Assembly: GCA_963820055.1 (NCBI GenBank) | Contig: CAWFYJ010000005.1 | Location: 496,001 to 560,000 of the forward strand | Length of the DNA: 64,000 bases | Source: RHKX01 sp963820055 | GTDB lineage: Bacteria; Actinomycetota; Thermoleophilia; Solirubrobacterales; 70-9 | Direction of reading: 5' to 3' | Shown: positions 41,698-50,479 of the stretch, piece after piece | How the letters are laid out: each line of letters opens with the position of its first letter | Position numbering within the stretch: position 1 is the first letter of the stretch | The notes under the pieces: model-generated | Told to the model about the DNA's origin: nothing | Database searches by the model: none | The model's input: the letters and a program-made list of their open reading frames with translations, nothing else | Program-made: the position numbers and the translations under genes

Positions 41698-42993
41698 CTA
41701 TTCCCTCTCAGCCCGGTCGTTCCTGCCGGCCCGTGCGGTCGCCGACTCGCCGTGCAGCGGAAATCCCTCCGCCCGCGCGATCGTGTCGACGGTTCCCGCC
41801 AGCGCGGCGGCAGCTTCGGGACCGACCTCGACGCGGCTGATCCGCCGCCTGAACGTCCCCGGCCCGAGCGGGCCGGTGAACCTGCCGGCGCCGCCGGTCG
41901 GGAGCACGTGATTGGACCCCGCCGCGTAGTCGCCGAAGGCCGTCCCCGAGTGGGCGCCCGCGAAGACGCAGCCCGACGTGGTCAGCCGCCGGGCGATCTC
42001 GGCCTCGCCGGGTGCGATCACTTCGGTGTGCTCGGGCGCGAGCGCCTCGGTGAGCGCCACGGCGGCATCGACGTCGGGGGCGACGATCATGTGGAAGACG
42101 GAGCTGCCGGGGTCCTCCCGGCGCGCCTGGATCGCCTCGACGGCCTCGGCCAGTCGCTCGAGGCGCGCCGGATCGTCGGAGATCGCGACGAGGAGGCCGT
42201 CGCTGCCGTGCTCGGCCTGCGCGCAGAGATCGAGTGCCACCCACTCGACGGGGAAGTCATCGAAGCCGATCACGACGATCTCGGAAGGCCCTGCGTAGCC
42301 GTCGATCCCGACCCGTCGCGAGCACTGGAGCTTGGCCTCCTGGACCCACGGGCTGCCCGGACCGGCGATGACGTCGACCGCTGGGATCGACTCGGTTCCG
42401 TGGGTGAGTGCGGCGATCGCCTGGGCGCCGCCGATCGCGTAGACCGCATCGGCTCCGGCCGCGGCGACCGCGGCCAGCACGGCCGGCGCCGGCTCCCCGG
42501 TTTCGCGCTCGGGCGGCGAGGCGACGACGACCCGTCCGACACCGGCCACCCGGGCAGGGACGACTCCCATCACGACGCTCGACGGATACGGAGCGCGCCC
42601 GCCGGGCACGTAGATGCCGGCGGAGCCGACGGGCACCTCGGCGACTTCGATCCGCTGGCCGGCCCCGAGGGTCACGGCGGCGGACTCGCCGATCTGAGCC
42701 TCCGCGGCGGCGCGGACGTTGGCGACGCTGAAATCGATCGCCTCGCGGAGCTCGGACGGGATCTCGTCGCGGGCTGCGGCGATCCGGTCGGCGGGCACCT
42801 CGAACGGCCGCGCGGCGACCCCGTCGAAGCGCTCGCTGAGCTCGGCGAGGGCCTCGTCCCCACCCTCGCGGACCCGCTCGATGGTCTCCGCGACCGCAGC
42901 GGCGATGCCCGCCGGCTCCGGGGTCGCAGCCCGCAGGGAGGCGGCGAACCGGTCCGGCTCGCGACCGTCCCAGGCCTCCGTCCGGATCTTCAT
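41698..42993 (-). CDS. hisD: Histidinol dehydrogenase
   Basis: Oxidises histidinol to histidine in two NAD-dependent steps; 431 aa, zinc enzyme. GSAGIYVPGGRAPYPSSVVM, GGAQAIAALTHGTES, VDVIAGPGSPWVQEAK and APEHTEVI are diagnostic. ATG 42993 overlaps the hisG stop (ATGA). Confidence 0.96.
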   Translation of the reverse strand: MKIRTEAWDGREPDRFAASLRAATPEPAGIAAAVAETIERVREGGDEALAELSERFDGVAARPFEVPADRIAAARDEIPSELREAIDFSVANVRAAAEAQIGESAAVTLGAGQRIEVAEVPVGSAGIYVPGGRAPYPSSVVMGVVPARVAGVGRVVVASPPERETGEPAPAVLAAVAAAGADAVYAIGGAQAIAALTHGTESIPAVDVIAGPGSPWVQEAKLQCSRRVGIDGYAGPSEIVVIGFDDFPVEWVALDLCAQAEHGSDGLLVAISDDPARLERLAEAVEAIQARREDPGSSVFHMIVAPDVDAAVALTEALAPEHTEVIAPGEAEIARRLTTSGCVFAGAHSGTAFGDYAAGSNHVLPTGGAGRFTGPLGPGTFRRRISRVEVGPEAAAALAGTVDTIARAEGFPLHGESATARAGRNDRAERE

Positions 42994-43661
42994 CCCGCGG
43001 CGGCCTCGCGAAGGCGATCGACCATGGCGTCGATCTCGGCAGCCCGGAGCTTGTGTGCGACCCGGTTGGCGACAAGGCGGGCGGTGCAGACCGAGATCTC
43101 GTCGACGATCTCGAGGCCGTTCTCGCCGAGCGTCCGGCCGGTGTCGACGAGGTCGACGATCCCGTCGGCGAGCCCGACGAGGGGAGCGAGCTCGACCGAG
43201 CCCTTGACCTCGATCACCTCGGCCTGGCGGCCCATCCGCTCGAAGTAGTCGGTCGCGGTCCGCGGGTACTTGGTCGCGATCCTCATCAGGCCGAGGCGGC
43301 GTTCGGCCCGCTCGAGGTCGGCACCGCCGGCGCGCGCGGCGAGCGCCATCCGGCAGCGGCCGAATCCGAGGTCGACGAGCTCGTAGACGGCGCGGTCGCT
43401 CTGTTCGGCGAGGACGTCCTTGCCGGTCACGCCGAGGTCGGCGGCGCCGGACTCGACGTAGGTCGGGACGTCGGAGGGCCGTACGGTCACGATCGTCAGC
43501 CCGTCGAGCTCGAAGATCAGCGCCCGCGAGTCGCTGCGCGGCTCGGCGGTGTCGAATCCGGCCCGGTCGAGCATGTCGAGGCAGCCGCCGAACAGCGAGC
43601 CCCTCGGCAGAGCGAGGGTCAGCGCCCCGTCGTTGACGCGGTGACGGACGTTCGGGGTCAC
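42990..43661 (-). CDS. hisG: ATP phosphoribosyltransferase, short form
   Basis: First, feedback-regulated step of histidine synthesis. At 223 aa it lacks the C-terminal ACT-like regulatory domain of long HisG and so should need HisZ, encoded just upstream. LALPRGSLFGGCLDML, VESGAADLGVTGKDVL and the PRPP loop GIVDLVDTGRTLGENGLE identify it. GTG 43661 overlaps the hisZ stop (GTGA). Confidence 0.95.
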   Translation of the reverse strand: MTPNVRHRVNDGALTLALPRGSLFGGCLDMLDRAGFDTAEPRSDSRALIFELDGLTIVTVRPSDVPTYVESGAADLGVTGKDVLAEQSDRAVYELVDLGFGRCRMALAARAGGADLERAERRLGLMRIATKYPRTATDYFERMGRQAEVIEVKGSVELAPLVGLADGIVDLVDTGRTLGENGLEIVDEISVCTARLVANRVAHKLRAAEIDAMVDRLREAAAG

Positions 43662-44656
43662 CGCGACCCCTCCCCCGCGTCGGCCTCGGCGGCCTGCGCG
43701 ACGTGGAGCCGCTCGAGGTAGAGCGCGAAGCCGGCGGCGGGCAGCGGGTGGCCGAAGCGGCCGAGCAGGTCGTCGTAGCGGCCGCCGCCGCCGATCGCCT
43801 CGCCGACGGCGGGGTCGTAGACCTCGAGGATCGCTCCCGTGTAATAGCCGAGGTCGCGGAGCAATCCGAAATCGACCTGGACGCGGTCGGCGATGCCGGC
43901 GTCGTCGAGCGCGTTCAGCGTCGCCGTCAGGGACGCGGAGGCGCGCTCGATCGCCGCGCCGCCGATCGCCCGGGCCTCGTCGAGGACCTCGGGGCCGCCG
44001 CGGAGGTTGCTGAGCGCGACGATCGTCGCCCGCTCCTCGTCGCTGAGGTCGGCGATGTCACCGGCTTCGGCCTCGATCGCGACGAGATCGTGGGTCGCGA
44101 GGCAGTTGAGGATCCGGTCGCGGGCGTCGCCCTCGACGCCGAGCTCGGCGAGGAGCTGGCGGAACAGGTCGGCGTCCCCGAGCCCGACGACGGCGCTGTC
44201 GAGCCCGACCGCGTCGAGAGCGGCGACGAGGGTTTCGATCAGCTCGGCGGTGCCCGCCGGCGCCTCGGCGCCGATCAGCTCGATCCCGATCTGGCGCATC
44301 TCGCGGAGCTGGCCGCGCTGCGGGCGGACGCGGCGGAAGACGCTGCCCGAGTAGGCGAGCCGGAACGGTCCCTCCTCGGCGGCGAAGCGCCGAGCGACGA
44401 GGCGGGCGATCGGGACGGTCATATCGTTGCGGAGCGCCAGCACCGACCCGGACTCGTCGAGGAAGCGGTAGGTGGCGGTGCCCTCGGGGCCGGCGCCGCG
44501 GGCGAACGCGTCCTGGTATTCGATCGTCGGCGTCGCCACCTCCTCGTAACCGCGGGAGGCGAAGAGCGCGAGCAGCTTCGCCTCGATCTCGCGCAGCTCG
44601 CGCATCTCGTCGGCGAGTACGTCGCGGGTACCGGTTGGCAGTGGCTGGCTGGTCAT
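43658..44656 (-). CDS. hisZ: ATP phosphoribosyltransferase regulatory subunit
   Basis: Paralogue of histidyl-tRNA synthetase, 332 aa, lacking the anticodon domain. It forms an octamer with short HisG and gives it histidine sensitivity. ALRNDMTVPIARLVARR, RLAYSGSVFRRVRPQRGQLR and GGGRYDDLLGRFG show the class II synthetase motifs. A true HisS would be over 400 aa and carry the catalytic signature in full. Confidence 0.93.
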   Translation of the reverse strand: MTSQPLPTGTRDVLADEMRELREIEAKLLALFASRGYEEVATPTIEYQDAFARGAGPEGTATYRFLDESGSVLALRNDMTVPIARLVARRFAAEEGPFRLAYSGSVFRRVRPQRGQLREMRQIGIELIGAEAPAGTAELIETLVAALDAVGLDSAVVGLGDADLFRQLLAELGVEGDARDRILNCLATHDLVAIEAEAGDIADLSDEERATIVALSNLRGGPEVLDEARAIGGAAIERASASLTATLNALDDAGIADRVQVDFGLLRDLGYYTGAILEVYDPAVGEAIGGGGRYDDLLGRFGHPLPAAGFALYLERLHVAQAAEADAGEGSR

Positions 44657-44676
44657 TCTCGGCTCGTCGGGAGGGT

Positions 44677-45981
44677 TCAGGCGGAGGCCGGGACGGGCTC
44701 GTTGGCGACCCGCTCGAGGCGGGCGCCGAGCCCGCGCAGGCGCTCGTCGATCCGCTCGTAGCCGCGGTCGATCTGCACGATGTTGCCGATCTCGGAGGTG
44801 CCCTCGGCGGCGAGGGCGGCGATCAGCATCGCCATCCCGGCGCGGATGTCGGGGCTCTCGAGACGCTCTCCGTGGAGCTTCGAGGGGCCGTTGACGATCG
44901 CCCGGTGTGGGTCGCAGAGGGTGATCCGCGCCCCCATCGCGACCAGCTTGTCGGTGAAGAACAGACGGTTCTCGAACATCTTCTCGAAGATCAGGATCGT
45001 CCCTGTCGCCTGCGTAGCGAGGGCGAGGGCGATCGAGGTGAGGTCGGCCGGGAACGCCGGCCAGGGACCGTCGTCGATCTTCGGGATCGCGTCGCCGAGG
45101 TCGTCGCGGATCGCGAGCTGCTGGTCGGGCGGCACGAGCAGGTCCCGGCCCTCGACCATGCTCTGCAGGCCGAGGCGCTGGAACTGGCGGCGGATCATCA
45201 GCAGGTCGCCCGGCTCGACGTCCCGGATCCGCAGCTCTCCCCCGGTCGCGGCGGCGAGTGCCATGAAGCTGCCGATCTCGATGTGGTCGGGGCCGATGTC
45301 GAACTCGGCGCCGCCGAGCTTGTCGCGCCCGTGGACGATCATCACGTTCGAGCCGATCCCTTCGACGGTGGCGCCCATCCGCGTCAGCAGGTTGGCGAGG
45401 TCCTGGACGTGCGGCTCGCTCGCCGAGTTCGCGATCACGGTGCGGCCCGGCGTCAGCGCCGCGGCGAGTAGGGCGTTCTCGGTGCCCATGACCGACGGCT
45501 CGTCCATGAAGATCTCGCAGGCCCGCAGGCCGCCCGGCGCCTGCAGCTCGATCATCCGGCTGCCGGTGATCGTCGCGCCGAGGTCGCGGAATGCGTCGAG
45601 GTGCGGATCGAGGCGGCGCCGGCCGATCGTGTCGCCGCCGGGGGGAGGCATCCGGACCTCGCCGAACCGGGCGAGCAACGGGCCGGCGAGCAGGAACGAG
45701 GCGCGGATTCGGGCCGCAAGCCCCTCATCGACCTCGTTGTCGGCGACGTTGGCGGCGCAGAGCCGCAGCTCGTTGGCGCCGAGCCACTCGACCTCGACCC
45801 CGAGCTTCTCCAGGATCGCGAGCTGCGCCTCGGTGTCGCGGATGCGCGGCACGTTCCGGAAGACGACGTCCTCCTCGGTCAGCAGGCAGGCCGCGAGGAT
45901 CGGCAGCGCCGCGTTCTTGTTGCCGGCGGCGACGATCTCCCCGCTCAGGGGAACGCCGCCTTGAATCACGAATTTCTCCAA
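44677..45981 (-). CDS. murA: UDP-N-acetylglucosamine 1-carboxyvinyltransferase with Asp at the catalytic Cys position
   Basis: First committed step of peptidoglycan synthesis; 434 aa. GNKNAALPILAACLL, FGEVRMPPPGGDTIGRR, PSVMGTENALLAA and IQIDRGYERIDERLRGLG-type sequence (VQIDRGYERIDERLRGLG) are conserved. The loop residue that is Cys in most bacteria is Asp117 here (PGGDTIG), as in Mycobacterium, where the change gives fosfomycin insensitivity. TTG 45981 gives the family N-terminus MEKFVIQGG; GTG 45969 with GGAG upstream is an alternative. Confidence 0.95.
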   Translation of the reverse strand: MEKFVIQGGVPLSGEIVAAGNKNAALPILAACLLTEEDVVFRNVPRIRDTEAQLAILEKLGVEVEWLGANELRLCAANVADNEVDEGLAARIRASFLLAGPLLARFGEVRMPPPGGDTIGRRRLDPHLDAFRDLGATITGSRMIELQAPGGLRACEIFMDEPSVMGTENALLAAALTPGRTVIANSASEPHVQDLANLLTRMGATVEGIGSNVMIVHGRDKLGGAEFDIGPDHIEIGSFMALAAATGGELRIRDVEPGDLLMIRRQFQRLGLQSMVEGRDLLVPPDQQLAIRDDLGDAIPKIDDGPWPAFPADLTSIALALATQATGTILIFEKMFENRLFFTDKLVAMGARITLCDPHRAIVNGPSKLHGERLESPDIRAGMAMLIAALAAEGTSEIGNIVQIDRGYERIDERLRGLGARLERVANEPVPASA

Positions 45982-46018
45982 AGCTTGGCTAGGGTAGACG
46001 ACGGTGAGCGAGCCCACG

Positions 46019-46603
46019 ATGAACGCCTCCGACCGCGAAGCGGCCTGGGAACTGCTTTGCGAGTGGACCACATCCGACTCGCTTCGGAAGCATGCGCTCG
46101 CCGTCGAGGCCTCGATGCGCGCCTACGCCCGGATCTGGGGTGAGGACGAGGAGAAATATGCGATCACCGGTCTCGTCCACGACCTCGACTACGAACGCTT
46201 CCCCGACGCCGAGACCGGCCATCCGCGGATGGGGATGGCGGAGCTCGAGAAGCGCGGATATCCGGCAGACGTGATCGACGCCGTGGCCGGCCACGCCGAC
46301 TACCTCGAGGTCCCGCGCGAGACCCGCTTGGCGAAGACGCTCTACGCGGTCGACGAGTTGTCGGGCTTCGTGACCGCCTGCGCGCTGGTCCGCCCGACCG
46401 GGATCGAGGGGCTCAAGGTCAAGTCGGTCCGCAAGAAGCTGAAGCAGCCGTCCTTCGCCGCCAAGGTCGACCGCGAGCAGATCGCTCGCGGCATCGAGGA
46501 GCTGGGCGTCGACGAGGCCGAGCACATCACGGTCGTCATCGACGCCCTCGCCGACGAGGCCGAGGAGCTCGGGCTGACCGCGGCCCAGGTCGAGGCCGGC
46601 TGA
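46019..46603 (+). CDS. HD-domain protein (HDIG-type phosphohydrolase-like)
   Basis: Protein of 194 aa from ATG 46019 (an in-frame GTG at 46004 would add five residues). The first part has the HD metal-site pattern: KHALAVEASMRAYA, TGLVHDLDYERFPD and VAGHADYLE. The rest is a charged helical region. Family members act on nucleotides or are of unknown function. It is divergent from murA and followed 3 nt later by the hydrolase gene. Confidence 0.82.
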   Translation: MNASDREAAWELLCEWTTSDSLRKHALAVEASMRAYARIWGEDEEKYAITGLVHDLDYERFPDAETGHPRMGMAELEKRGYPADVIDAVAGHADYLEVPRETRLAKTLYAVDELSGFVTACALVRPTGIEGLKVKSVRKKLKQPSFAAKVDREQIARGIEELGVDEAEHITVVIDALADEAEELGLTAAQVEAG

Positions 46604-46605
46604 CC

Positions 46606-47631
46606 GTGCGCAGGGCGCTGAAGCTCCTGCTGCTGGTCGTCGTCGTCCTGATCGCCCTCGGAATCGTCAACGCCCTCGTCCTCGACAGCCAGACGAAGCC
46701 AGCCGAGGTCACGGCCGACGGCGGCAAGATCGAGTCGGCTTCGTCGGTCGACCTCCAGGTCTTCGACTCGCCGGCGACCGGACCCGGCCCCGAGGGTGCG
46801 CCGATCGTCCTTCTGCACTGCTTCGGATGCTCCTCGCAGTGGTGGAAGCCGATCCTCCCGCAGCTGAACGAGCGTCACCGGGTGATCCGCATCGACCTGC
46901 TCGGCCACGGCGGCTCTGAGAAGCCGCAGAGCGGCTACGAGATCCCGACCCAGAGCGCCGCGATCGCCGAGGCCCTCAACTCGCTCGGCGTCCAGGGCGC
47001 GACCGTCGTCGGCCACTCGCTCGGCGGGATGGTTGCGACGTCGCTCGCCGAGACCGCCAGCGAGCTGGTCGACCGGATCGTCCTGATCGGCACCCCGTCG
47101 GAGTCCGGCGAGGCTGACCTGCCGTTCACCGAGAAGCTGATTCGGGTCCCGGTCGTCGGCCAGGGCGTCTGGCGCCTGCGGCTCGACGCGATGATCCGCA
47201 GGGGCTACGGGTCGGCGTTCGCACCCGGAACCGACGTCAGCGAAGTGTTCCCCGGCGACCCGGACCGGGTAGTCGACGACAACCGCGCGATGACCTACGA
47301 CTCCTTCACCGAGAGCAGCCAGAGGGCCGATGACTACCTCGAGGAGCAACCGATCGCCTCACGGCTGGCGGCGACCGGCGTCCCGATCATGTGGATCGAC
47401 GGCAGCGAGGACCAGATCCTCGACGCGACGGCCGTCTCCGAGGAGTTCCACGCGGTCCCCGGAGCGATCACCAAGCTGATCGACGGGATCGGCCACTCGC
47501 CGGCCGCCGAGGCGCCCGAGGAGACCGCAAAGCTGATCCTCGACTTCGCCGGTGTGGCGCCGCCCGCGACGCCGAGCTCGAAGCCGACGAAGAAGCCGAC
47601 GAAGTCGCAGGAGAAATCCAAGGGTGGCTGA
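46606..47631 (+). CDS. Membrane-anchored alpha/beta hydrolase
   Basis: Hydrolase of 341 aa. Residues 4-27 form one hydrophobic anchor (LKLLLLVVVVLIALGIVNAL). The alpha/beta fold shows the oxyanion loop LLHCFGCSSQWW, the nucleophile elbow VVGHSLGGMVATS, an Asp in IDGSEDQIL and the catalytic His in GIGHSPAAEAPE. The Lys/Pro/Ser tail is basic. The substrate is unknown. GTG 46606. It overlaps the next gene by 8 nt. Confidence 0.85.
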   Translation: MRRALKLLLLVVVVLIALGIVNALVLDSQTKPAEVTADGGKIESASSVDLQVFDSPATGPGPEGAPIVLLHCFGCSSQWWKPILPQLNERHRVIRIDLLGHGGSEKPQSGYEIPTQSAAIAEALNSLGVQGATVVGHSLGGMVATSLAETASELVDRIVLIGTPSESGEADLPFTEKLIRVPVVGQGVWRLRLDAMIRRGYGSAFAPGTDVSEVFPGDPDRVVDDNRAMTYDSFTESSQRADDYLEEQPIASRLAATGVPIMWIDGSEDQILDATAVSEEFHAVPGAITKLIDGIGHSPAAEAPEETAKLILDFAGVAPPATPSSKPTKKPTKSQEKSKGG

Positions 47632-48700
47632 CCCGATCCGGATCGTCGTCCTCGAGGGGGACGAGACCGGGCAGGAGCTGCTCGAGGCTGCCCTGGCCGT
47701 GATCGATCCCGACGTCGTCGGTCTCCCGGTCGAGCTCGAGCGCTTCGACCTCTCGCTCGAGAACCGGCGCCGGACCGGCAACGAAGTCTGTACGGAAGCC
47801 GCCGCGGCGATGCGCGCCGCCGGGCTCGGCCTGAAGGCGGCGACGATCACGCCCGAGGGAGCCGACGACGTCGGCAGCCCGAACCGGCTGATCCGCGAGG
47901 GCATCGACGGCACGGTGATCGTCCGCACCGGCCGGCGCATCCCCGGCGTCTCGCCGATCGCCGGGATCCACCACCCGATCACGGTCTGCAGGATGGCCGT
48001 CGGCGACGCCTACGGCGCCGAGCAGTGGCGTGAGGGCGAAGGCGACGACGAGTTCGCGTTCCGGACCGAGCGAATCAGCCGCCGCGTCTGCCGCGCCGTC
48101 TCCGAACATGCCTTCCGAATCGCCGCGGCATCGGCCGAGGAGCCGCGCGCCCGCGTCTACGGCGGGCCGAAGTGGACGGTCAGCCCGGTCTACGAGGGAA
48201 TGCTGAAGGAGGAGATGGACGACGCCGCGCAACGCCATCCCGAGGTCCCCTACGAGCCGGTGCTGATCGACGCCACCTACGCCGGTCTCGTCTCCGGCGC
48301 CGCCAACGCGCCGCTCGTGATCCCGACCCTGAACCGCGACGGGGACCTGCTCAGCGACCTGGTGATGCCGATGTTCGGCTCGATCGCCGGCGCCGAGTCG
48401 ATCCTGCTCAGCCTCGACGACGAACTTCGCCCGGCCGTCGCGATGGCCGAGGCACCGCACGGCACCGCGCCCTCGCTGGCCGGCAAGGACGTGGCCAACC
48501 CGATGGCGATGATCCTCGCCTGCGCGGCCGTCCTCCATTACGCGGCGGAGCTCGGCACCGCCGGTGCGGAGAGGGCCTCGCAGGCGATCTACGACGCGAC
48601 GCTCGGCGCCGCCGGCGACGGCATCCGCACCCACGACCTCGGCGGCGAGGCTTCGACCTCGGAGGTCTGCGCCGAGGTCGTCAGGCGGGTCCGGGGCTAG
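47624..48700 (+). CDS. Isocitrate/isopropylmalate dehydrogenase-family protein
   Basis: NAD(P)-dependent beta-decarboxylating dehydrogenase family, 358 aa. NRDGDLLSDLVMPMFGSIAG and EAPHGTAPSLAGKDVANPMA hold the metal-Asp and nucleotide-binding motifs. The substrate loop (GTVIVRTGRRIPGV) differs from the ENxxGxY-type loops of true isocitrate or isopropylmalate dehydrogenases, so the substrate is uncertain; homoisocitrate or tartrate-type activity is possible. GTG 47624 overlaps the end of the hydrolase gene. Its stop shares CTAG with the convergent lipoprotein gene. Confidence 0.82.
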   Translation: MADPIRIVVLEGDETGQELLEAALAVIDPDVVGLPVELERFDLSLENRRRTGNEVCTEAAAAMRAAGLGLKAATITPEGADDVGSPNRLIREGIDGTVIVRTGRRIPGVSPIAGIHHPITVCRMAVGDAYGAEQWREGEGDDEFAFRTERISRRVCRAVSEHAFRIAAASAEEPRARVYGGPKWTVSPVYEGMLKEEMDDAAQRHPEVPYEPVLIDATYAGLVSGAANAPLVIPTLNRDGDLLSDLVMPMFGSIAGAESILLSLDDELRPAVAMAEAPHGTAPSLAGKDVANPMAMILACAAVLHYAAELGTAGAERASQAIYDATLGAAGDGIRTHDLGGEASTSEVCAEVVRRVRG

Positions 48701-49203
48701 ACGGAGGTTCCGGGGGCCTCGCCGCCGTCCCCCTGCGGGGGCCCATCGTCAATCCGCCGCCACTCGACGATCTTGCCGTCGTCGATCTCGAACGAGGTCG
48801 ACGCGGTGCCGCCGGCTCCGGCGCCGCAGTCGCCGCCGGGGCGGTCGGAGAGGCGGAAGGTCGCGGTCGTCAGGCTGCCGGTCGTCCGCGCTGAGACCAC
48901 CTCGGCCCCGCACGGAAGCGAGCGGTTGAACGCGATCGCGTCGTCGCGCGACTCGATCTTCGTCAGCAGCGGGCCGTTCTCGGCGACGCTGGGGATCGCG
49001 AAGTAGTCGGCGGCCGCTTCCTCGTCGCCCGAGGCGAGCGCATCCGCCCACCCCTCGATGACGGCGACGTCGCCGGGGTCGGCCGAGGCGGTGGTCGCCG
49101 ACGAGGTGTCGCCGCCCCCGCAGCCGGCCGACGCGAGCACGGCGATGGCGGCCAGAGCGGCGATCGGAAGGGCCTTGCGGGCCGCCGCGCCATGCGCGAA
49201 CAT
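48697..49203 (-). CDS. Lipoprotein with NTF2/SnoaL-like domain
   Basis: Predicted lipoprotein of 168 aa from ATG 49203. The signal ARKALPIAALAAIAVLASAG ends in the lipobox LASAGC. The mature part (EGWADALASGDEEAAADYFA ... FEIDDGKIVEWRRID) resembles a small NTF2-like fold. Longer starts at 49215 and 49266 are possible, but 49203 gives a proper lipoprotein signal and leaves the SOS box at 49210-49221 outside the gene. Function unknown; it may share SOS control with imuB. Confidence 0.75.
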   Translation of the reverse strand: MFAHGAAARKALPIAALAAIAVLASAGCGGGDTSSATTASADPGDVAVIEGWADALASGDEEAAADYFAIPSVAENGPLLTKIESRDDAIAFNRSLPCGAEVVSARTTGSLTTATFRLSDRPGGDCGAGAGGTASTSFEIDDGKIVEWRRIDDGPPQGDGGEAPGTSV

Positions 49204-49209
49204 GGTGGC

Positions 49210-49221
49210 GAACATACGTTC
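49210..49221. promoter_or_regulatory. LexA (SOS) box upstream of imuB
   Basis: GAACATACGTTC matches the actinobacterial LexA consensus GAAC-N4-GTTC exactly, and the flanks extend the palindrome by one base (CGAACATACGTTCG). The inner bases also fit the RNNY pattern. It lies 23 nt before the imuB ATG and 7 nt before the divergent lipoprotein start. Confidence 0.85.
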
Positions 49222-49243
49222 GCCTAGACTCTTGACCGCACTG

Positions 49244-50479
49244 ATGACCATCGGATCCGTTCTCATTCCCCGCTTCTCCCTGCTCGCCGCGGTGGGTGGA
49301 CGCAGGGAGATGCTGACAGAGCCGATCGCCCTGGCCCCCGAGCCCGGCCGCGAGCAGGCCGTCGGTGAGGCCAGCGGCGCCGCCGAGGCGTTCGGGATCC
49401 GAGCCGGGATGCCGGTCTCCGAAGCGCTCGTCCGCTGCCCGCGACTCGTCCTTCAGCCCCCCGACCCGGGACGCACTGCCAGCGAGTGGGAGCGGATCCT
49501 CCGCAGGCTCGAGGCGATCGGCGCCGAGGTCGAGAGCAACCGCGCCGGCGAGGCCTTCTTCGCGGTCGACGGGCTGCGCGGGATCTGGGGCCCGCGCCGC
49601 GAGGACGTCCTCGGCAAGGCGGCCCGTGCGGTCGGAACGCCGGCCCGGATCGCCGGCGCCCCCAACCGCTTCTGCGCCCGTGCCGCCGCGACGATGGCGC
49701 GCGGCCGCGGCAGACGGGCGATCCGCGTCGTCGCGGCGGGCGCCGAGCGCGACTTCCTGGCGCCGTTGCCGATCGACCTCCTCGACCGGGCGCTGCGCGA
49801 CCGCGCCGGCCGCGACGACGCCAGGGCGGGACGGCTCGTCGCGACGCTGGAGCGGCTCGGGGTCGCGACGCTCGGCGACCTCGCGGGGCTGCCGCGGGTC
49901 GCGATCGCCGACCGCTTCGGCGCCCTCGGGCTTCAGGCGCACGACCTCGCCCGTGGCCTCGACACTCCGCTGCGTCCCCGGACCCCCCACGAGGACCTCG
50001 TCCAGGCGATCGGCCTGCCCGAGGCCGCCTACGGGACCCAGCTCGAACGGGCGCTGGACCTCCTCATCGAGCGCCTCCTCGGCGACCCGCGCCGGGAGGG
50101 CCGGGCGATCCGGTCGCTCAGCCTCGAGGCGCGGCTGGCCGGCGGCGGCAGCTGGAGCGCGACGGCGGTCATGCGCAGCGCCAGCAGCTCGCCGGAGCGG
50201 CTGCGGCTCGCGCTCGGGCCGAAACTCGGGCTGCTCACCGCTCCCGCGACCGCCCTCGCCCTGCGCGCGATCGAGATGGCCGAGTCGGGCGGAGCGCAGC
50301 CGACCCTCGGCGACGATCCGGCCGAGCGTCGGCGCGAGCGGCTCGCCGAGGCCGTCCGCCAGGTCCGGGCCGCGGCGGGCCGGGACGCGATGCTGCGCGT
50401 CCTCGACGTCGATCCGGACTCACGGGTGCCGGAGCGCTGGGCCGCGCTCGCCCCCTACAACGACCCCGGCGGATCCTGA
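49244..50479 (+). CDS. imuB: ImuB-like inactive Y-family polymerase
   Basis: Adaptor of the mutasome that links DnaE2 to the sliding clamp in damage-induced mutagenesis; 411 aa. SVLIPRFSLLAAVGGRREML, PIALAPEPGREQAVGEASGA and GMPVSEALVRCPRL give the Y-family layout, but the N-terminal DxD metal site of active Y polymerases is missing (IPRFSLL instead). HhH-like TLGDLAGLPRVAIADRFG and a little-finger domain follow. ATG 49244 lies just downstream of the SOS box. The next gene overlaps by 1 nt. Confidence 0.9.
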   Translation: MTIGSVLIPRFSLLAAVGGRREMLTEPIALAPEPGREQAVGEASGAAEAFGIRAGMPVSEALVRCPRLVLQPPDPGRTASEWERILRRLEAIGAEVESNRAGEAFFAVDGLRGIWGPRREDVLGKAARAVGTPARIAGAPNRFCARAAATMARGRGRRAIRVVAAGAERDFLAPLPIDLLDRALRDRAGRDDARAGRLVATLERLGVATLGDLAGLPRVAIADRFGALGLQAHDLARGLDTPLRPRTPHEDLVQAIGLPEAAYGTQLERALDLLIERLLGDPRREGRAIRSLSLEARLAGGGSWSATAVMRSASSSPERLRLALGPKLGLLTAPATALALRAIEMAESGGAQPTLGDDPAERRRERLAEAVRQVRAAAGRDAMLRVLDVDPDSRVPERWAALAPYNDPGGS

